Below, piece after piece: positions 8,623 through 17,682 of a stretch of 35,925 nucleotides of DNA. This DNA comes from Myxacorys chilensis ATA2-1-KO14 (lineage in GTDB: Bacteria > Cyanobacteriota > Cyanobacteriia > Leptolyngbyales > Leptolyngbyaceae): the NCBI GenBank assembly GCA_019359275.1, contig JAHHHP010000056.1, positions 1 to 35,925 of the forward strand, given 5' to 3'. Position 1 is the stretch's first letter. Every line of letters begins with the position of its first letter. Position numbers and translations under genes: made by a program. The notes beneath the pieces are model-generated. The model searched no databases. It was not told where the DNA came from and saw nothing but the letters and a program-made list of their open reading frames with translations.

Positions 8623-8767
8623 GATTTGACTCCTGCAATTTTCAAGTAGTAGTTGTACTTTTTTAATCAAAATAAATATTTAAAATTAGAAAAGATTGAT
8701 TTTTGCTGGTTAAGCTTCATTAATGAGAAAAATCCTAAACTTTTTATCATGCTGGATTTAAGAAGAA

Positions 8768-8815
8768 AGAAAACGCCCGCTGTCAAGGATATAAGTTTGT
8801 CAACAGGCGTTTTCT
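8768..8815 (-). terminator. Intrinsic terminator after the small peptidoglycan-binding protein gene
   Basis: AGAAAACGCC and GGCGTTTTCT form a perfect 10-bp stem around a 28-nt loop that can pair further (TGTCA/TTGACA). On the minus strand it is followed by a pyrimidine-rich run, TTTCTTCTT. It lies about 25 nt beyond the gene's stop codon. Confidence 0.7.
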
Positions 8816-8839
8816 AGGACAGAGGTCGATCGCATCTAA

Positions 8840-9076
8840 TTAAGCGTGTGACAGTGAGGCTCCTAATGTTTTTCCTGTCTTCCGTCCGACAACGCCATCT
8901 ACAGCCAGATTTTTATCTTTTTGAAATTGCATCACCGCAGCTTCGGTGTCTTCATTGAAAAGCCCATTTGCCCCGGCAGAACCGAGATTGTATCCCAGCT
9001 TGAGTAAATCAGTTTGTAGTTGTTCGACCTGATCACCAGTGGAACCTAGACGTAAAGTTTGAGGAATTTTGAACAT
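8840..9076 (-). CDS. Small stand-alone peptidoglycan-binding-like domain protein
   Basis: A 78-residue protein that is almost entirely one PG_binding_1 fold: LRLGSTGDQVEQLQTDLLKLGY, then GLFNEDTEAAVMQFQKDKNL and VDGVVGRKTGKTL. There is no signal peptide, membrane segment or catalytic domain. ATG 9076 is preferred over the in-frame TTG 15 nt upstream because GGAG lies 9 nt before it; the leader ending GAATTACATCATG closely resembles that of the DAHP synthase gene (GAATTTACATCATG). The cluster motif is 67 nt upstream and a strong terminator follows, so it is a separately controlled member of the regulon. PG_binding_1 domains usually anchor enzymes to the cell wall; what a free cytosolic copy does in a bisindole cluster is unknown. 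Confidence 0.85.
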   Translation of the reverse strand: MFKIPQTLRLGSTGDQVEQLQTDLLKLGYNLGSAGANGLFNEDTEAAVMQFQKDKNLAVDGVVGRKTGKTLGASLSHA

Positions 9077-9143
9077 GATGTAATTCTCCAAAATTTGAGT
9101 TTGTGTTTGAGTTTGCGCGAGTTCAATGTCTCACCATCTTTTT

Positions 9144-9169
9144 CACGTTGAACTGAAACACTTTATGCA
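9144..9169 (-). promoter_or_regulatory. Cluster motif TGCATAA-N15-CGTG upstream of the small peptidoglycan-binding protein gene
   Basis: Minus-strand TGCATAA, 15 nt ending in CAGTTCAA, then CGTGAAAAAG; 67 nt before the ATG at 9076. It falls between the last P450 gene and the small gene, showing that the latter is not merely the operon's tail. Confidence 0.7.
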
Positions 9170-9205
9170 TGATTAGATAATCAGCAAAGCAATCGTTTTA
9201 CGAAA

Positions 9206-10459
9206 TCATTCAATGTCCCATTCCACTTCGAGATGAGTAAACCCACGATTCATGAGGGCGGGAATGCGAGCGAATTCTTGATTGGGACGAAGGCGAAGAT
9301 TTGACAACCGCGATGCTAAAACTTCCAACGCGATTCGTCCTTCCCGACGTGCCAAGTTTGAACCAATACAGTGATGAACCCCATGACCAAATGCGAGATG
9401 GTTACTCGTGGTTTGCTTAAATCGCTCAAGCTCAAAGCGATCGCTATCAGAGTATTGCGCTTCATCTCGGTTCGCAGAGCCATACATCAAGAAGAGTTGA
9501 GTGCCCTTCGGTAATGCAATGCCCGAGAGCGAAACATCTTGAGTAGTTGTCCGAATCATGGCAGGGACAGGCGCATCGTAGCGGAGAATTTCTTCGATCG
9601 CCGTTGGAATTAAGGCGGAATTATCGCAGAGCGATTGCCAGCGTTCTGGTTGCTCTAACAAAACTTTTAAGCCATTGCTAATCAGATGGCTAGTGGTCTT
9701 ATGTCCAGCTACGATTAAGCCACACAACACAATCACTAATTCATTTAAGCTCAAGTCAGAATCCTGAATATCACTGATTAAGTCATGGCAGGGCATCTGG
9801 CGGCGTTCTTGAATCAATCCGGCAACCATGTTTTGAAGATTAACAAAGCTACGGGCACAGTTAAGCTGTTGGTCAGGTGCTAACGGCGATGAAAATAATG
9901 CAGTCATGTCCTGACACCACTGTTTGATGTCTGCCATCCGGTCTAGAGGAACGCCATACATTGTAAGAATAGTTTCGAGCGGCAATGGATAAGCGAATCG
10001 CGCAATGATGTCTACATGACCATCATTTACAAAACTATCGACAAGTCGGTTTGCGATCGCACGAATCGAATTTTCCATTGCCTGAAGTTTCTCAGGGGCG
10101 AATGCTTTTAGAAATGGCGCACGCAAGCGTTTATGCTGATCGCCATCGCTATTTACTAAGTCGGATACAAAGGGAAATCCTTGTCTGAGCACGTCAATTA
10201 CTTCTGGGCTGTAGCGAACGATTGGTTTGAGATTGTCAGCGGAAGAGTAACAAACAGGATCTTTCAGAACAGTAAGAATGTCTGCGTACCGAGTGACAAC
10301 GTAACCATTTAACACGGGGCTGTGAAAGATCGCTTCCTCGGATCTCGCCTGTTTGTAAAAGGAGTAGGGATCGTCTAATTGCGGATTGACAAACGGTTGA
10401 AAGATTTGTCCCATGTGAGGACAGGTTTTCTTCTCGGTTGAGCTTGTTGATTCAATCAT
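9206..10459 (-). CDS. Cytochrome P450 (first of two; lysine in the I-helix acid position)
   Basis: A 417-residue soluble bacterial P450. The heme loop FGHGVHHCIG supplies the thiolate Cys364; ExxR is EILR (290-293). The I-helix motif reads AGHKTTS (251-257), whereas most bacterial P450s have Glu or Asp before the conserved threonine; here Lys254 replaces it. The start has an AAGGAAAC ribosome site close upstream. It is 128 bp downstream of the second P450 and likely the last gene of the core operon. StaP/RebP P450s couple the two indole rings of chromopyrrolic acid by aryl-aryl bond formation, while StaN-type P450s act later; either role would suit this context, but the sequence read by eye does not tell which of the two P450s does it. 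Confidence 0.93.
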   Translation of the reverse strand: MIESTSSTEKKTCPHMGQIFQPFVNPQLDDPYSFYKQARSEEAIFHSPVLNGYVVTRYADILTVLKDPVCYSSADNLKPIVRYSPEVIDVLRQGFPFVSDLVNSDGDQHKRLRAPFLKAFAPEKLQAMENSIRAIANRLVDSFVNDGHVDIIARFAYPLPLETILTMYGVPLDRMADIKQWCQDMTALFSSPLAPDQQLNCARSFVNLQNMVAGLIQERRQMPCHDLISDIQDSDLSLNELVIVLCGLIVAGHKTTSHLISNGLKVLLEQPERWQSLCDNSALIPTAIEEILRYDAPVPAMIRTTTQDVSLSGIALPKGTQLFLMYGSANRDEAQYSDSDRFELERFKQTTSNHLAFGHGVHHCIGSNLARREGRIALEVLASRLSNLRLRPNQEFARIPALMNRGFTHLEVEWDIE

Positions 10460-10587
10460 GATAGTTTCCTTTTGCTTTAGCTAGATTTACGCAAAGATTC
10501 CTAGTTGGTGGCGAATTGAATAGCAGATGATGACAATTGCATTATGTCTACGTTATCTGTTACGTTGTTTTCGATGTTTCTAACCTG

Positions 10588-11832
10588 TTATTTGGGTGTT
10601 CTAAACGTGACGGGCAAAGATTTCGGTCCGTGGAATACAAGGTTGTCTGCCCACTGAACGGTTTCATTCATCAAACGAAGCTCAGGCAAACGATTAAGCA
10701 AAACATTTAGCGCAATTTGAGCTTCAGCGCGAGCTAACACAAAGCCTAAACAGAAGTGAATCCCGCTGCCAAAGCCGCAATGTTTGCAATCTTCGCGCCC
10801 AACATCAAGCACATCTGGATTAATAAAGCGATCGGGATCTCGGTTGGCAGATCCCAACATTAACCCCACATGATCGCCGCGTCGGATTAGTTTTCCGCCG
10901 ATCTCAATGTCGGTATAAGCCCAGCGTGTCACCATCTGCACCGGACTGTCGTACCGAATCAGTTCTTCGATCGCGCTGGGAATCAGTTCGGGGTGCGATC
11001 GCACTCGATGCAGTGCGTCTGGGTTCCGAAGTAGGGCTAGAATTCCTTTAGTGATGAGGTTGATCGTGGTTTCATGACCTGCGGTGAGCAGATGAATGCA
11101 GGTCGCCAGGATTTCGTCGTCGTTCAGTTTGTCGCCGTCCTCTTGCGCTTTCACCAACGCTGTAATTAGATCCTGACGGGGGGTTGCGTGACGCTGGGCA
11201 ATTGCTGATTTAAAGTATTCGATAAATCCTTGAGTTGCTTGTTCCGCTTGTTCGTAAGCTTCTGGTGATGGAGTCAGGCGAGATGCACTCGCATGTTGCA
11301 GCGCTAATGCCCACTGGCGAAACAACGGGCGATCAGCCGGATCCACACCAAGTAGATTACCAATCACCATCACGGGCAAAGGAAATGCAAAATCTTCAAC
11401 AATGTCGATAACACCATTTAGATGAATGCGATCGAGTAAGCCATCGGCAATGTCACAAATAGCGGGACGCAGATTTTCAACGATTTTGGGAGAAAACACT
11501 TTGTTAACCAGCGATCGCAGTCGCGTATGGTTAGGCGGATCGTGAAACACCATCCAATTGTTCACCATCGAGCTAAATCCTCGATAGGCAGGAGGAACGG
11601 GTGCGCCGACTCCATCGTCTCGCACTCGCCACGCTTCGCGCCCAAAGTTCGGGCTTTCTAGTACTTGAACCACATCCTCGTATCGGAACAAATACCAAGC
11701 ACCGGGTAAACGGGAAGAGGAAATGCCCCAATGAACCGGATCTAACTCTCGATAGCGGCGGTAGATCGGATAGGGATCGGCAATCACTTCTGGAGTAAAG
11801 GGGTTGAGTCGCAAAATTGTAGAACTTGTCAT
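10588..11832 (-). CDS. Cytochrome P450 (second of two; canonical motifs)
   Basis: A 414-residue soluble P450 with all canonical landmarks: I-helix AGHETT (251-256), ExxR as ELIR (290-293) and heme loop FGSGIHFCLG with Cys361. The ATG at 11832 is preferred over an in-frame GTG one codon upstream, with AGGTGAG just before it. It follows the glutathione transferase gene by 43 bp and precedes the other P450 by 128 bp, so it belongs to the core operon. With canonical oxygen-activation residues it is the safer candidate for ordinary oxidation or for StaP-like ring closure. Ferredoxin and ferredoxin reductase partners are not encoded in the window. Confidence 0.93.
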   Translation of the reverse strand: MTSSTILRLNPFTPEVIADPYPIYRRYRELDPVHWGISSSRLPGAWYLFRYEDVVQVLESPNFGREAWRVRDDGVGAPVPPAYRGFSSMVNNWMVFHDPPNHTRLRSLVNKVFSPKIVENLRPAICDIADGLLDRIHLNGVIDIVEDFAFPLPVMVIGNLLGVDPADRPLFRQWALALQHASASRLTPSPEAYEQAEQATQGFIEYFKSAIAQRHATPRQDLITALVKAQEDGDKLNDDEILATCIHLLTAGHETTINLITKGILALLRNPDALHRVRSHPELIPSAIEELIRYDSPVQMVTRWAYTDIEIGGKLIRRGDHVGLMLGSANRDPDRFINPDVLDVGREDCKHCGFGSGIHFCLGFVLARAEAQIALNVLLNRLPELRLMNETVQWADNLVFHGPKSLPVTFRTPK

Positions 11833-11875
11833 CACTCACCTGCTACAACATAATTGGCTTGGGCGGAGAGGCGTC

Positions 11876-12532
11876 TTAGAGAACGAGTTCGAGGGGAAAC
11901 CGGAGGCTCGCCAACATCTGCATCATCTGCTCGCGTCCTTCTTGAAACGCCCGTGCTACAGAAGGCCTGGATTCTAGACGTTTGACGTAATCGCTTAGTC
12001 TAGGGAAATGCGAGTAGCTGTAGACCCAGCGAAGATAGGCGAGAGTGGGAGCAGCCGCGCAATCTGCTAAGGAAAACGTGTCGCCCGTGAGCCATAGTCG
12101 GTTCTCTAATCGCTGATCTAAAAGCTGGCAAGCGGTTTCTAATAATCGATGGGCTTTGATCACCTCCCTCTGCTCCTGGTCTGGACGCTGAGTATTGGCA
12201 AACAGCACTTCACGTCCGCTGTTGATATACACGTCAATGAGCCGCTCGATTATGCGCGTTTCTAGAGCTTGATCTGGTTCTTTGGGAATTAGTTGAGGAT
12301 CGGGTTGAATGCGATCGAGGTATTCAATGATGATGCTGGCCTCAAATATCACTTGGCTCTCATCGGTTACTAGCGTTGGAACTTTGATGAACGGGTTAGT
12401 TTGGCGGTAGCGATCGCGTTCCTGAGCATCAAACAAATTGACCTCAACTGGATCGAAATTAATTTGCTTTTCGTACAGCGCAATTAAAACGCGCTGCGAG
12501 TAGGATGAGGCAGGAGCGTAGTAGAGCTTCAT
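11876..12532 (-). CDS. Glutathione S-transferase family protein
   Basis: 218 residues with an N-terminal thioredoxin-like half (MKLYYAPASSYSQRV; cis-proline in KVPTL; glutathione-contact region EASIIIEYL) and an all-helical C-terminal half (TGDTFSLADCAAAPTL). Its ATG comes one base after the stop codon of the FAD monooxygenase gene (TGA-T-ATG), so translation is almost certainly coupled and the enzyme should act in the same pathway. Glutathione transferases conjugate or isomerise electrophiles; here it might trap a reactive indole intermediate, add sulfur or protect the cell. I do not recall a GST among the core enzymes of the staurosporine, rebeccamycin or violacein pathways, which makes it a distinguishing feature. 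Confidence 0.9.
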   Translation of the reverse strand: MKLYYAPASSYSQRVLIALYEKQINFDPVEVNLFDAQERDRYRQTNPFIKVPTLVTDESQVIFEASIIIEYLDRIQPDPQLIPKEPDQALETRIIERLIDVYINSGREVLFANTQRPDQEQREVIKAHRLLETACQLLDQRLENRLWLTGDTFSLADCAAAPTLAYLRWVYSYSHFPRLSDYVKRLESRPSVARAFQEGREQMMQMLASLRFPLELVL

Positions 12533-12533
12533 A

Positions 12534-14135
12534 TCAGCATCCCCGGACTTGATCGATCAGTGCGCCTGGATCGTGAGGGAGAACGTCACCCCGCCATGCC
12601 ACGTGTCCATCTGGTCGAACCAAGACATACGATCGCTGATACAGTTTGGCAATTTCAGGATTCTCGATACAAACTACGCTCAGAGGCACGCGTCGCTCCT
12701 GGCAGACGTTCTCAATGCCTTTCACGCCACCTTTACCCTGGAAACAAACCAGCACAAATCCATGACCAAACAAATCCAACGTCGATTTACCGGGTTCTAT
12801 CCACGCGTGAGGGGCACGGCAGCCGGGGTAACTGGTTTGAGTCCACTCATGCGCGTTGTTGGTGGGCGGGACACCATCAGGGCAAATTGTAGGCGAGTCG
12901 TAGCGGAACCCAAAGTGAACCCCAGGCGCATCAAACTCGTTGCAGACATCGCTTCGTTCTAGCTGCTCAGTCATCTGCTGGCGGGCTTGCTCTCCTTCTG
13001 GAGAATCCAGCACGATCGCATCTGGTAAGGTGCGCTTCAAGGTGCGCTGAAGATTCGCGTTCGATTCTTCTAAATTGCGAACGGCAATCGGGCGACGGTC
13101 GCTCTCGTAAGTATCCAGCAAATTACTGCCTGCCCAGCCTTTGATCGTTGCCGCCAATTTCCATCCCAGATCCACCGCATCACAGATGCCCGTATTCATG
13201 CCAAACCCACCCGATGGAGACAGCGTATGAGCCGAGTCGCCGACGAAAAAGACGCGATCGCAGCGAAACTGATCCGCGACACGGTGAGTCAAATACCACA
13301 TCACACTAGACAGAATTTCGATCGGAGTCTCGATGCCGATCGCTTCTCGTACAGCCGCTTCTGGGTCGCACGGCTCACCGTTTGCTTGAGGGGTTGCCGT
13401 GAGGCGAAATAGATCCTTTCCGTTAATCGATCGCAGCGGATAGCGCAAAGTTTTAGGCGTCATTAGGTAGAACACCAAGGCTTTGCGCCCCTCAAGAATC
13501 GTGGGCAGTTCTGGGGCTTTGAAGAGAATGTTCTGAAATACTCGCGTGGCGTGAAAAGCAGGAGCTTCAACCCCACACGCTTTCCGCATTGGGCTGCGAG
13601 CGCCATCGCACGCCACCATGTATTTAGCCGTGATTGTTTGTGTCTTTCCAGTGTCCAAAAAAGTGGCTTGAGCAGTCACGCCCGTTTCAGTCTGAACAAA
13701 CTTCTCCACGCGGCAGTTGAGATAGACAGGTCCGTTGGAATAGGTTCCAACATTTCGCAGCAGCAAAGGTAGCAACCAGTGTTGCGGACAGGGATGCTCA
13801 GGTTCTGGGGTATAGCGGGGTAGCGATCGCGCCTTTGCTGATGGAAATTTCAGCCGATAGATCTCGTGTCCTGCAAGTGCTGTTACCCAGGCCACATCAA
13901 GCGAATGGTCTTCGACCCAGCCTGCATCCCGGACTTGTTGCGCGATGCCCCACCGACGGAACAGCTCCATCGAGCGCGGCCCGACCGTGCCGACTTTAGG
14001 ATGAGTTACAACTCCATCGGTTTCTTCAACGACGATGCAATCGATCCCTTGGTGGCGAAGTTCAAGCGCTAACGCCAGTCCGACAGGTCCGCCGCCAACA
14101 ATTAGAACATCTGTTTCGAGCGTGGAGGTAGTCAT
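12534..14135 (-). CDS. FAD-dependent aromatic monooxygenase, RebC/StaC-like
   Basis: The start is ATG 14135 (MTTSTLETDVLIVGGGPVGL) with GGTGAT 7 nt upstream; the longer frame upstream has no family character and overlaps the preceding gene. The 533-residue protein has the FAD fingerprint GGGPVG (14-19), CDGARS (176-181) and GDSAHTLSPSGGFGMNTG (299-316). The thioredoxin-like C-terminal domain ends in RPDGHVAWRG. That C-terminal domain and the overall length match RebC/StaC and other PHBH-family hydroxylases; the shorter VioC and VioD lack it. In rebeccamycin and staurosporine pathways this enzyme works with the P450 to set the oxidation state of the indolocarbazole pyrrole ring. It lies 73 bp after the VioB-like gene and is coupled to the GST gene. 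Confidence 0.92.
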   Translation of the reverse strand: MTTSTLETDVLIVGGGPVGLALALELRHQGIDCIVVEETDGVVTHPKVGTVGPRSMELFRRWGIAQQVRDAGWVEDHSLDVAWVTALAGHEIYRLKFPSAKARSLPRYTPEPEHPCPQHWLLPLLLRNVGTYSNGPVYLNCRVEKFVQTETGVTAQATFLDTGKTQTITAKYMVACDGARSPMRKACGVEAPAFHATRVFQNILFKAPELPTILEGRKALVFYLMTPKTLRYPLRSINGKDLFRLTATPQANGEPCDPEAAVREAIGIETPIEILSSVMWYLTHRVADQFRCDRVFFVGDSAHTLSPSGGFGMNTGICDAVDLGWKLAATIKGWAGSNLLDTYESDRRPIAVRNLEESNANLQRTLKRTLPDAIVLDSPEGEQARQQMTEQLERSDVCNEFDAPGVHFGFRYDSPTICPDGVPPTNNAHEWTQTSYPGCRAPHAWIEPGKSTLDLFGHGFVLVCFQGKGGVKGIENVCQERRVPLSVVCIENPEIAKLYQRSYVLVRPDGHVAWRGDVLPHDPGALIDQVRGC

Positions 14136-14208
14136 AGTTAGATCACCAGAATGAATGAAATAGTGAACTTGAATTGCGTAAATACAAATGCGAGCCTCAA
14201 CGTCTGTG

Positions 14209-17200
14209 TTAATGCGAGGTAAAATCTTCTGCCATGTCTGCAAAGAACGTTGCGTAAAAATCAAACAGCTCGTACACGGTACTTTGAATCACTTCACACG
14301 TCCGCGCCTTTTGTCCTAATCGCTCGAACCGACGCGCGATCGCACTGCACGCGATTGATGGAGTCGGAATGTAGATTGGCATGTCAATCTCGAAGGCGGG
14401 GCCCGCCGTTCTACCGCGTTTGCCAGATGGCAGCGTCATCAGCAGTTCGCCTAAGGGACGCATCATTCCGGTCATAATGTCGATTCCAGCGTTCATCCAC
14501 TTGGAGCGCCGCAGGCTGGCGTTGGGCATAAAGCCAAAGTGTTGCACCATCATCTGCATCATCAGGAAATAGCATTCGTCATAAATTTCCATCACGGTAC
14601 GAGTTTGGGGAACCGTGACGATCGTGGTCGTGCAGTCTCGATCGTGCAGCGTCGGATTGCGCAGCGCTGGATAAGCGGGATTCCAAGGAATCGGGCGACC
14701 CGTTGAGGTTTCCATCATCTGCTGCTGAGCAAAGGCATCTGCCATGCGGCGAAATTGTTGAAAATGCGATTTCTCAAACTTGGGTGAGTCTGGATCGCAG
14801 CCTTCGCCTTGTTCCACAATTACATCGATCGCAAACAGGGCACTTTTGACATCATCCACCTCAAATTGATAGTCGGGATGCGCTTTGTTAATGTCTTCCC
14901 GCAAAAACAGATGATGTTCGCCGCCTGCACCCTTCTTTTTAGGACAAACAGACAAATCAGGAATAGTTTCCAATCCTTCGCGAATTTGGCGGTATAGCTC
15001 ACTGAGAGAACCGTAGGCATGGCTGGAATTCTCCTCAAGCACGTCTTCGGAACCGCTAGAGACATCATCAACCTCGTGCGCTAGCTCTTCCTCCAGAAAA
15101 TCGGGATATTCAAATCGCATAAAGCGCTGAACAGTTGTTGCGTTGAAGGGTTCGAGGGCAAAATCAGTTTCGATCGGGAAGCGGCGGTTAATCTCACCAA
15201 AGTTTGGAACAGCCGGATAGAACGGTTCTCCAATCGCCATCAGAATGTTATTCACCATGAGAAAGTGAATCATTTCCTCGTGCGACACTTCTAGCAATAC
15301 GCCTCGCATTCCATAGTCACGTACTTCCTGGTTGTCACCACACGCTAATCGCAATTGCTCGGGTGTCCACAATTTTCGACGAACATATTCTTCTCCAGTG
15401 GCATAGTTAGGAATTGAGTAAGCCGCGTAAATGTATTGCAGCATGACCGCAACTTCTAGTTCTGCTGCATGTCGCAGCGCGACTACTAGCTCATCGCGCG
15501 TCTTAAGCGATCGCTGCATCTGTTTAGGAATCGGTTCAGGATTGGGAACATAGCCCACTTGCTGCTGATTGCATAGAAACTTGCGGAGCAGCATCGCTTG
15601 CGGTTGCGACATCTCGCGAGTAGGCGGTATATAATAGCTTTTCTGTTTGTTGTTGGGATCACTCATTTGCCACATTAATCGTGCGTAGGTTTCGACTTTG
15701 CATTTGTCAGCGAGGCTAAAGACTTCTGCCTTCATAAACGAGAAGCACTGCTCGTAATACGCCAAAATGTGTTTGTAAATCAGCTCAAAATTGACGGCTT
15801 CATCTGGAATGTCGTTTAAGTACCAATCGTTCGGGAGGACTCGCACCGCAAACGAGCCTGCACCTGACCAAAAGCCGAATAAATCGTCGTTGTCGTAAGC
15901 TGCGATCGCGTTATCCACATCATCCGTGCACAGCAAATCGTGTGGATGTTCCGAGAGCAGCACTCGTGTTGTTCCAGACTGAATTCCGCGCAGGGTAATC
16001 CATCCGCGCCCGTCTTTATCCGTTGAAATCACTGTCTTAGAGTTAAACTCACCCCCCTCTTCTCGCTGACCCGGTTTGAACTCCACCATGTTCAGCTCAG
16101 AGGGATGAGGAAAATGGAACGAACGACCTGCGTTTGCCGGATTTTGCTCAAACTGGTAGCGCAGTTGCGGCAGTCCTTTAGGATTGTAGAATTGTTGTAG
16201 GTAAATGGTTTCGACGGAGGCAGGGCGACCTCGGATTAGCGATCGCACCTCTACTTCAACAGCGAAATCTTCGTTCTGCTGCCAATTCGGAAATTCTAAA
16301 AATAGGCACGCATCATTGACCTGAAGATTGACTTCTTTTTCCTGAACCAAGACTTGCCGCTGTCCGTTGGGCAAGGTTCCGATAATGCACAAACCCTGAC
16401 TTTCAATGTCATCCTGTAACTGCTCAAACGGTGCGGCTAACGGAACATCGACGACACCACTCGTCAAACCATGCGCCTGTTTCTGATACGCCTGGGTTGA
16501 AATTCGGGCGACTAGGCGTTGACTGTGAACGGTTCGTAGTTCTAACTCACCGAGATTTAGCTTTGCCGCGATCGCATGAGTTGGTCCTAATTCTGCTTTG
16601 GTTGCCCGTCCCACACCAGGAACGGCTGTTACCAAATTCAGACTGGCCACTTCAGGCGTGATTTTAACGGTGAGATTAGACAGTGTTTTGGCGTGCGGTG
16701 CGCGGTTAGGAATGAGTAACCGACCGTGTGGATAAGTCTGCATCTCGCCATCACACCACAACCCGATCGTGCCGTGTAACTCCCAGAACACAGGAGAATC
16801 CGGCTTTAGAGGGGTAGACATATTGCTCAACCCAAACTGCACCACTAGCCCTAGTACATCGTCTCGATTCATTGCCTCCCGCATCATCGAAACAGTCGGC
16901 GACTGGACGACTTCTTCACTCCACAACCAGTCGTCTGTTTTGGAAATCGTAAACTGATGCAGTGCCGACCGTTTGAACTCAGCATTGAGGCAATGCTCAG
17001 GCAAGTCGTGGAGGTGATCAAAATTCTGCCAGCGAGCGGGTTGAACGCCTTCAATCGGGGCTGAAAGCATGTTGGCAACGTCATGAGAGCGTTCCTGTCT
17101 CCCAAACGTCAATTGACCAATTGGACAACGTGGTTGTCCAATTGGAAGCCGGATCGCAGTCAAACACGCGGGCACGGTTAAACGTTGTTCCAAGATATTC

Positions 17201-17566
17201 GTTGTAGTGCCCCCACAGATCAATGCTGCGTCCAACCACGGGATCATGCTCATCAACTTCAAATGGTTGCCGTTGAGCGCTGACAATCTTGGCGTCGATC
17301 GCGAAGTGACCGTTGCCGCCAAAGTCCCATCCCATTGCCATGCTGAATGCTCCATCCGGGTCAAATTGTCCTTCAGCATTAAATCGAGGTTCTAAGCGAT
17401 GGAGAGCCTCGTGGTACTCCGATATAGGGCTTTCAGGATCAACGCGATCGCCGTTTAGGTAGACCGTGTTGGTACTCAAATCGACCAATCCATTTTTGTG
17501 TCCGGTCGGGGCATGGATGCGAGCAAAGCCCCCAAAATGCAGGCGAGGAAAATCTAAAATGCTCAT
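14209..17566 (-). CDS. VioB/RebD/StaD-family iminophenylpyruvate dimer (chromopyrrolate-type) synthase, split by a frameshift
   Basis: The family couples two imine molecules made from tryptophan by the partner oxidase, giving the bisindole precursor. The true start is ATG 17566: MSILDFPRLHFGG is the family N-terminus, continuing to LWGHYNEYLGTTFNRARVFDCDPASNW. That frame ends at 17081. The other frame then carries PIGQLTFGRQERSHDVANML and about 970 further residues. The ferritin-like domain shows HAAELEVAVMLQYIYAAY, EVSHEEMIHFLMVNNILMA and FEKSHFQQFRRMADAF. Joined, the product would be ~1118 residues, a little longer than the ~1000 usual for VioB/RebD. The frame change falls within the palindrome at 17117-17145. 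No slippery heptamer is visible, so mutation or sequence error is more likely than programmed shifting. The ribosome site is weak. Confidence 0.93.
17117..17145. repeat. Perfect inverted repeat at the frameshift point of the VioB-like gene
   Basis: CCAATTGGACAAC and GTTGTCCAATTGG are exact reverse complements, 13 bp each, separated by GTG. The reading frame of the enclosing gene changes inside this palindrome. A third partial copy (CAATTGACC) abuts it. Such a structure inside a conserved coding region suggests a local duplication/inversion or a polymerase or assembly error. Confidence 0.85.
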
Positions 17567-17613
17567 AGCAAATGACCGCGAAAGGAATGAAGCTTGACTG
17601 CACAAGTTGACTA

Positions 17614-17639
17614 CACGAACCGTTAAGCCAAGTTATGCA
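17614..17639 (-). promoter_or_regulatory. Cluster motif TGCATAA-N15-CGTG upstream of the VioB-like gene
   Basis: Minus-strand TGCATAA, 15 nt, CGTGTAGT; 47 nt before ATG 17566 and just after the oxidase stop codon. The synthase and downstream tailoring genes can therefore be transcribed independently of the oxidase gene. Confidence 0.7.
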
Positions 17640-17682
17640 GGAGTACGTCGTCAAGCTAGGGATGAAGGATGGCGCATCAGGT

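Noticed and set aside
17081..17379. Programmed ribosomal frameshift in the VioB-like gene
   Set aside because: The hairpin could act as a stimulator, but there is no slippery heptamer at the junction and the break falls within the stem itself; mutation or sequence error is simpler.
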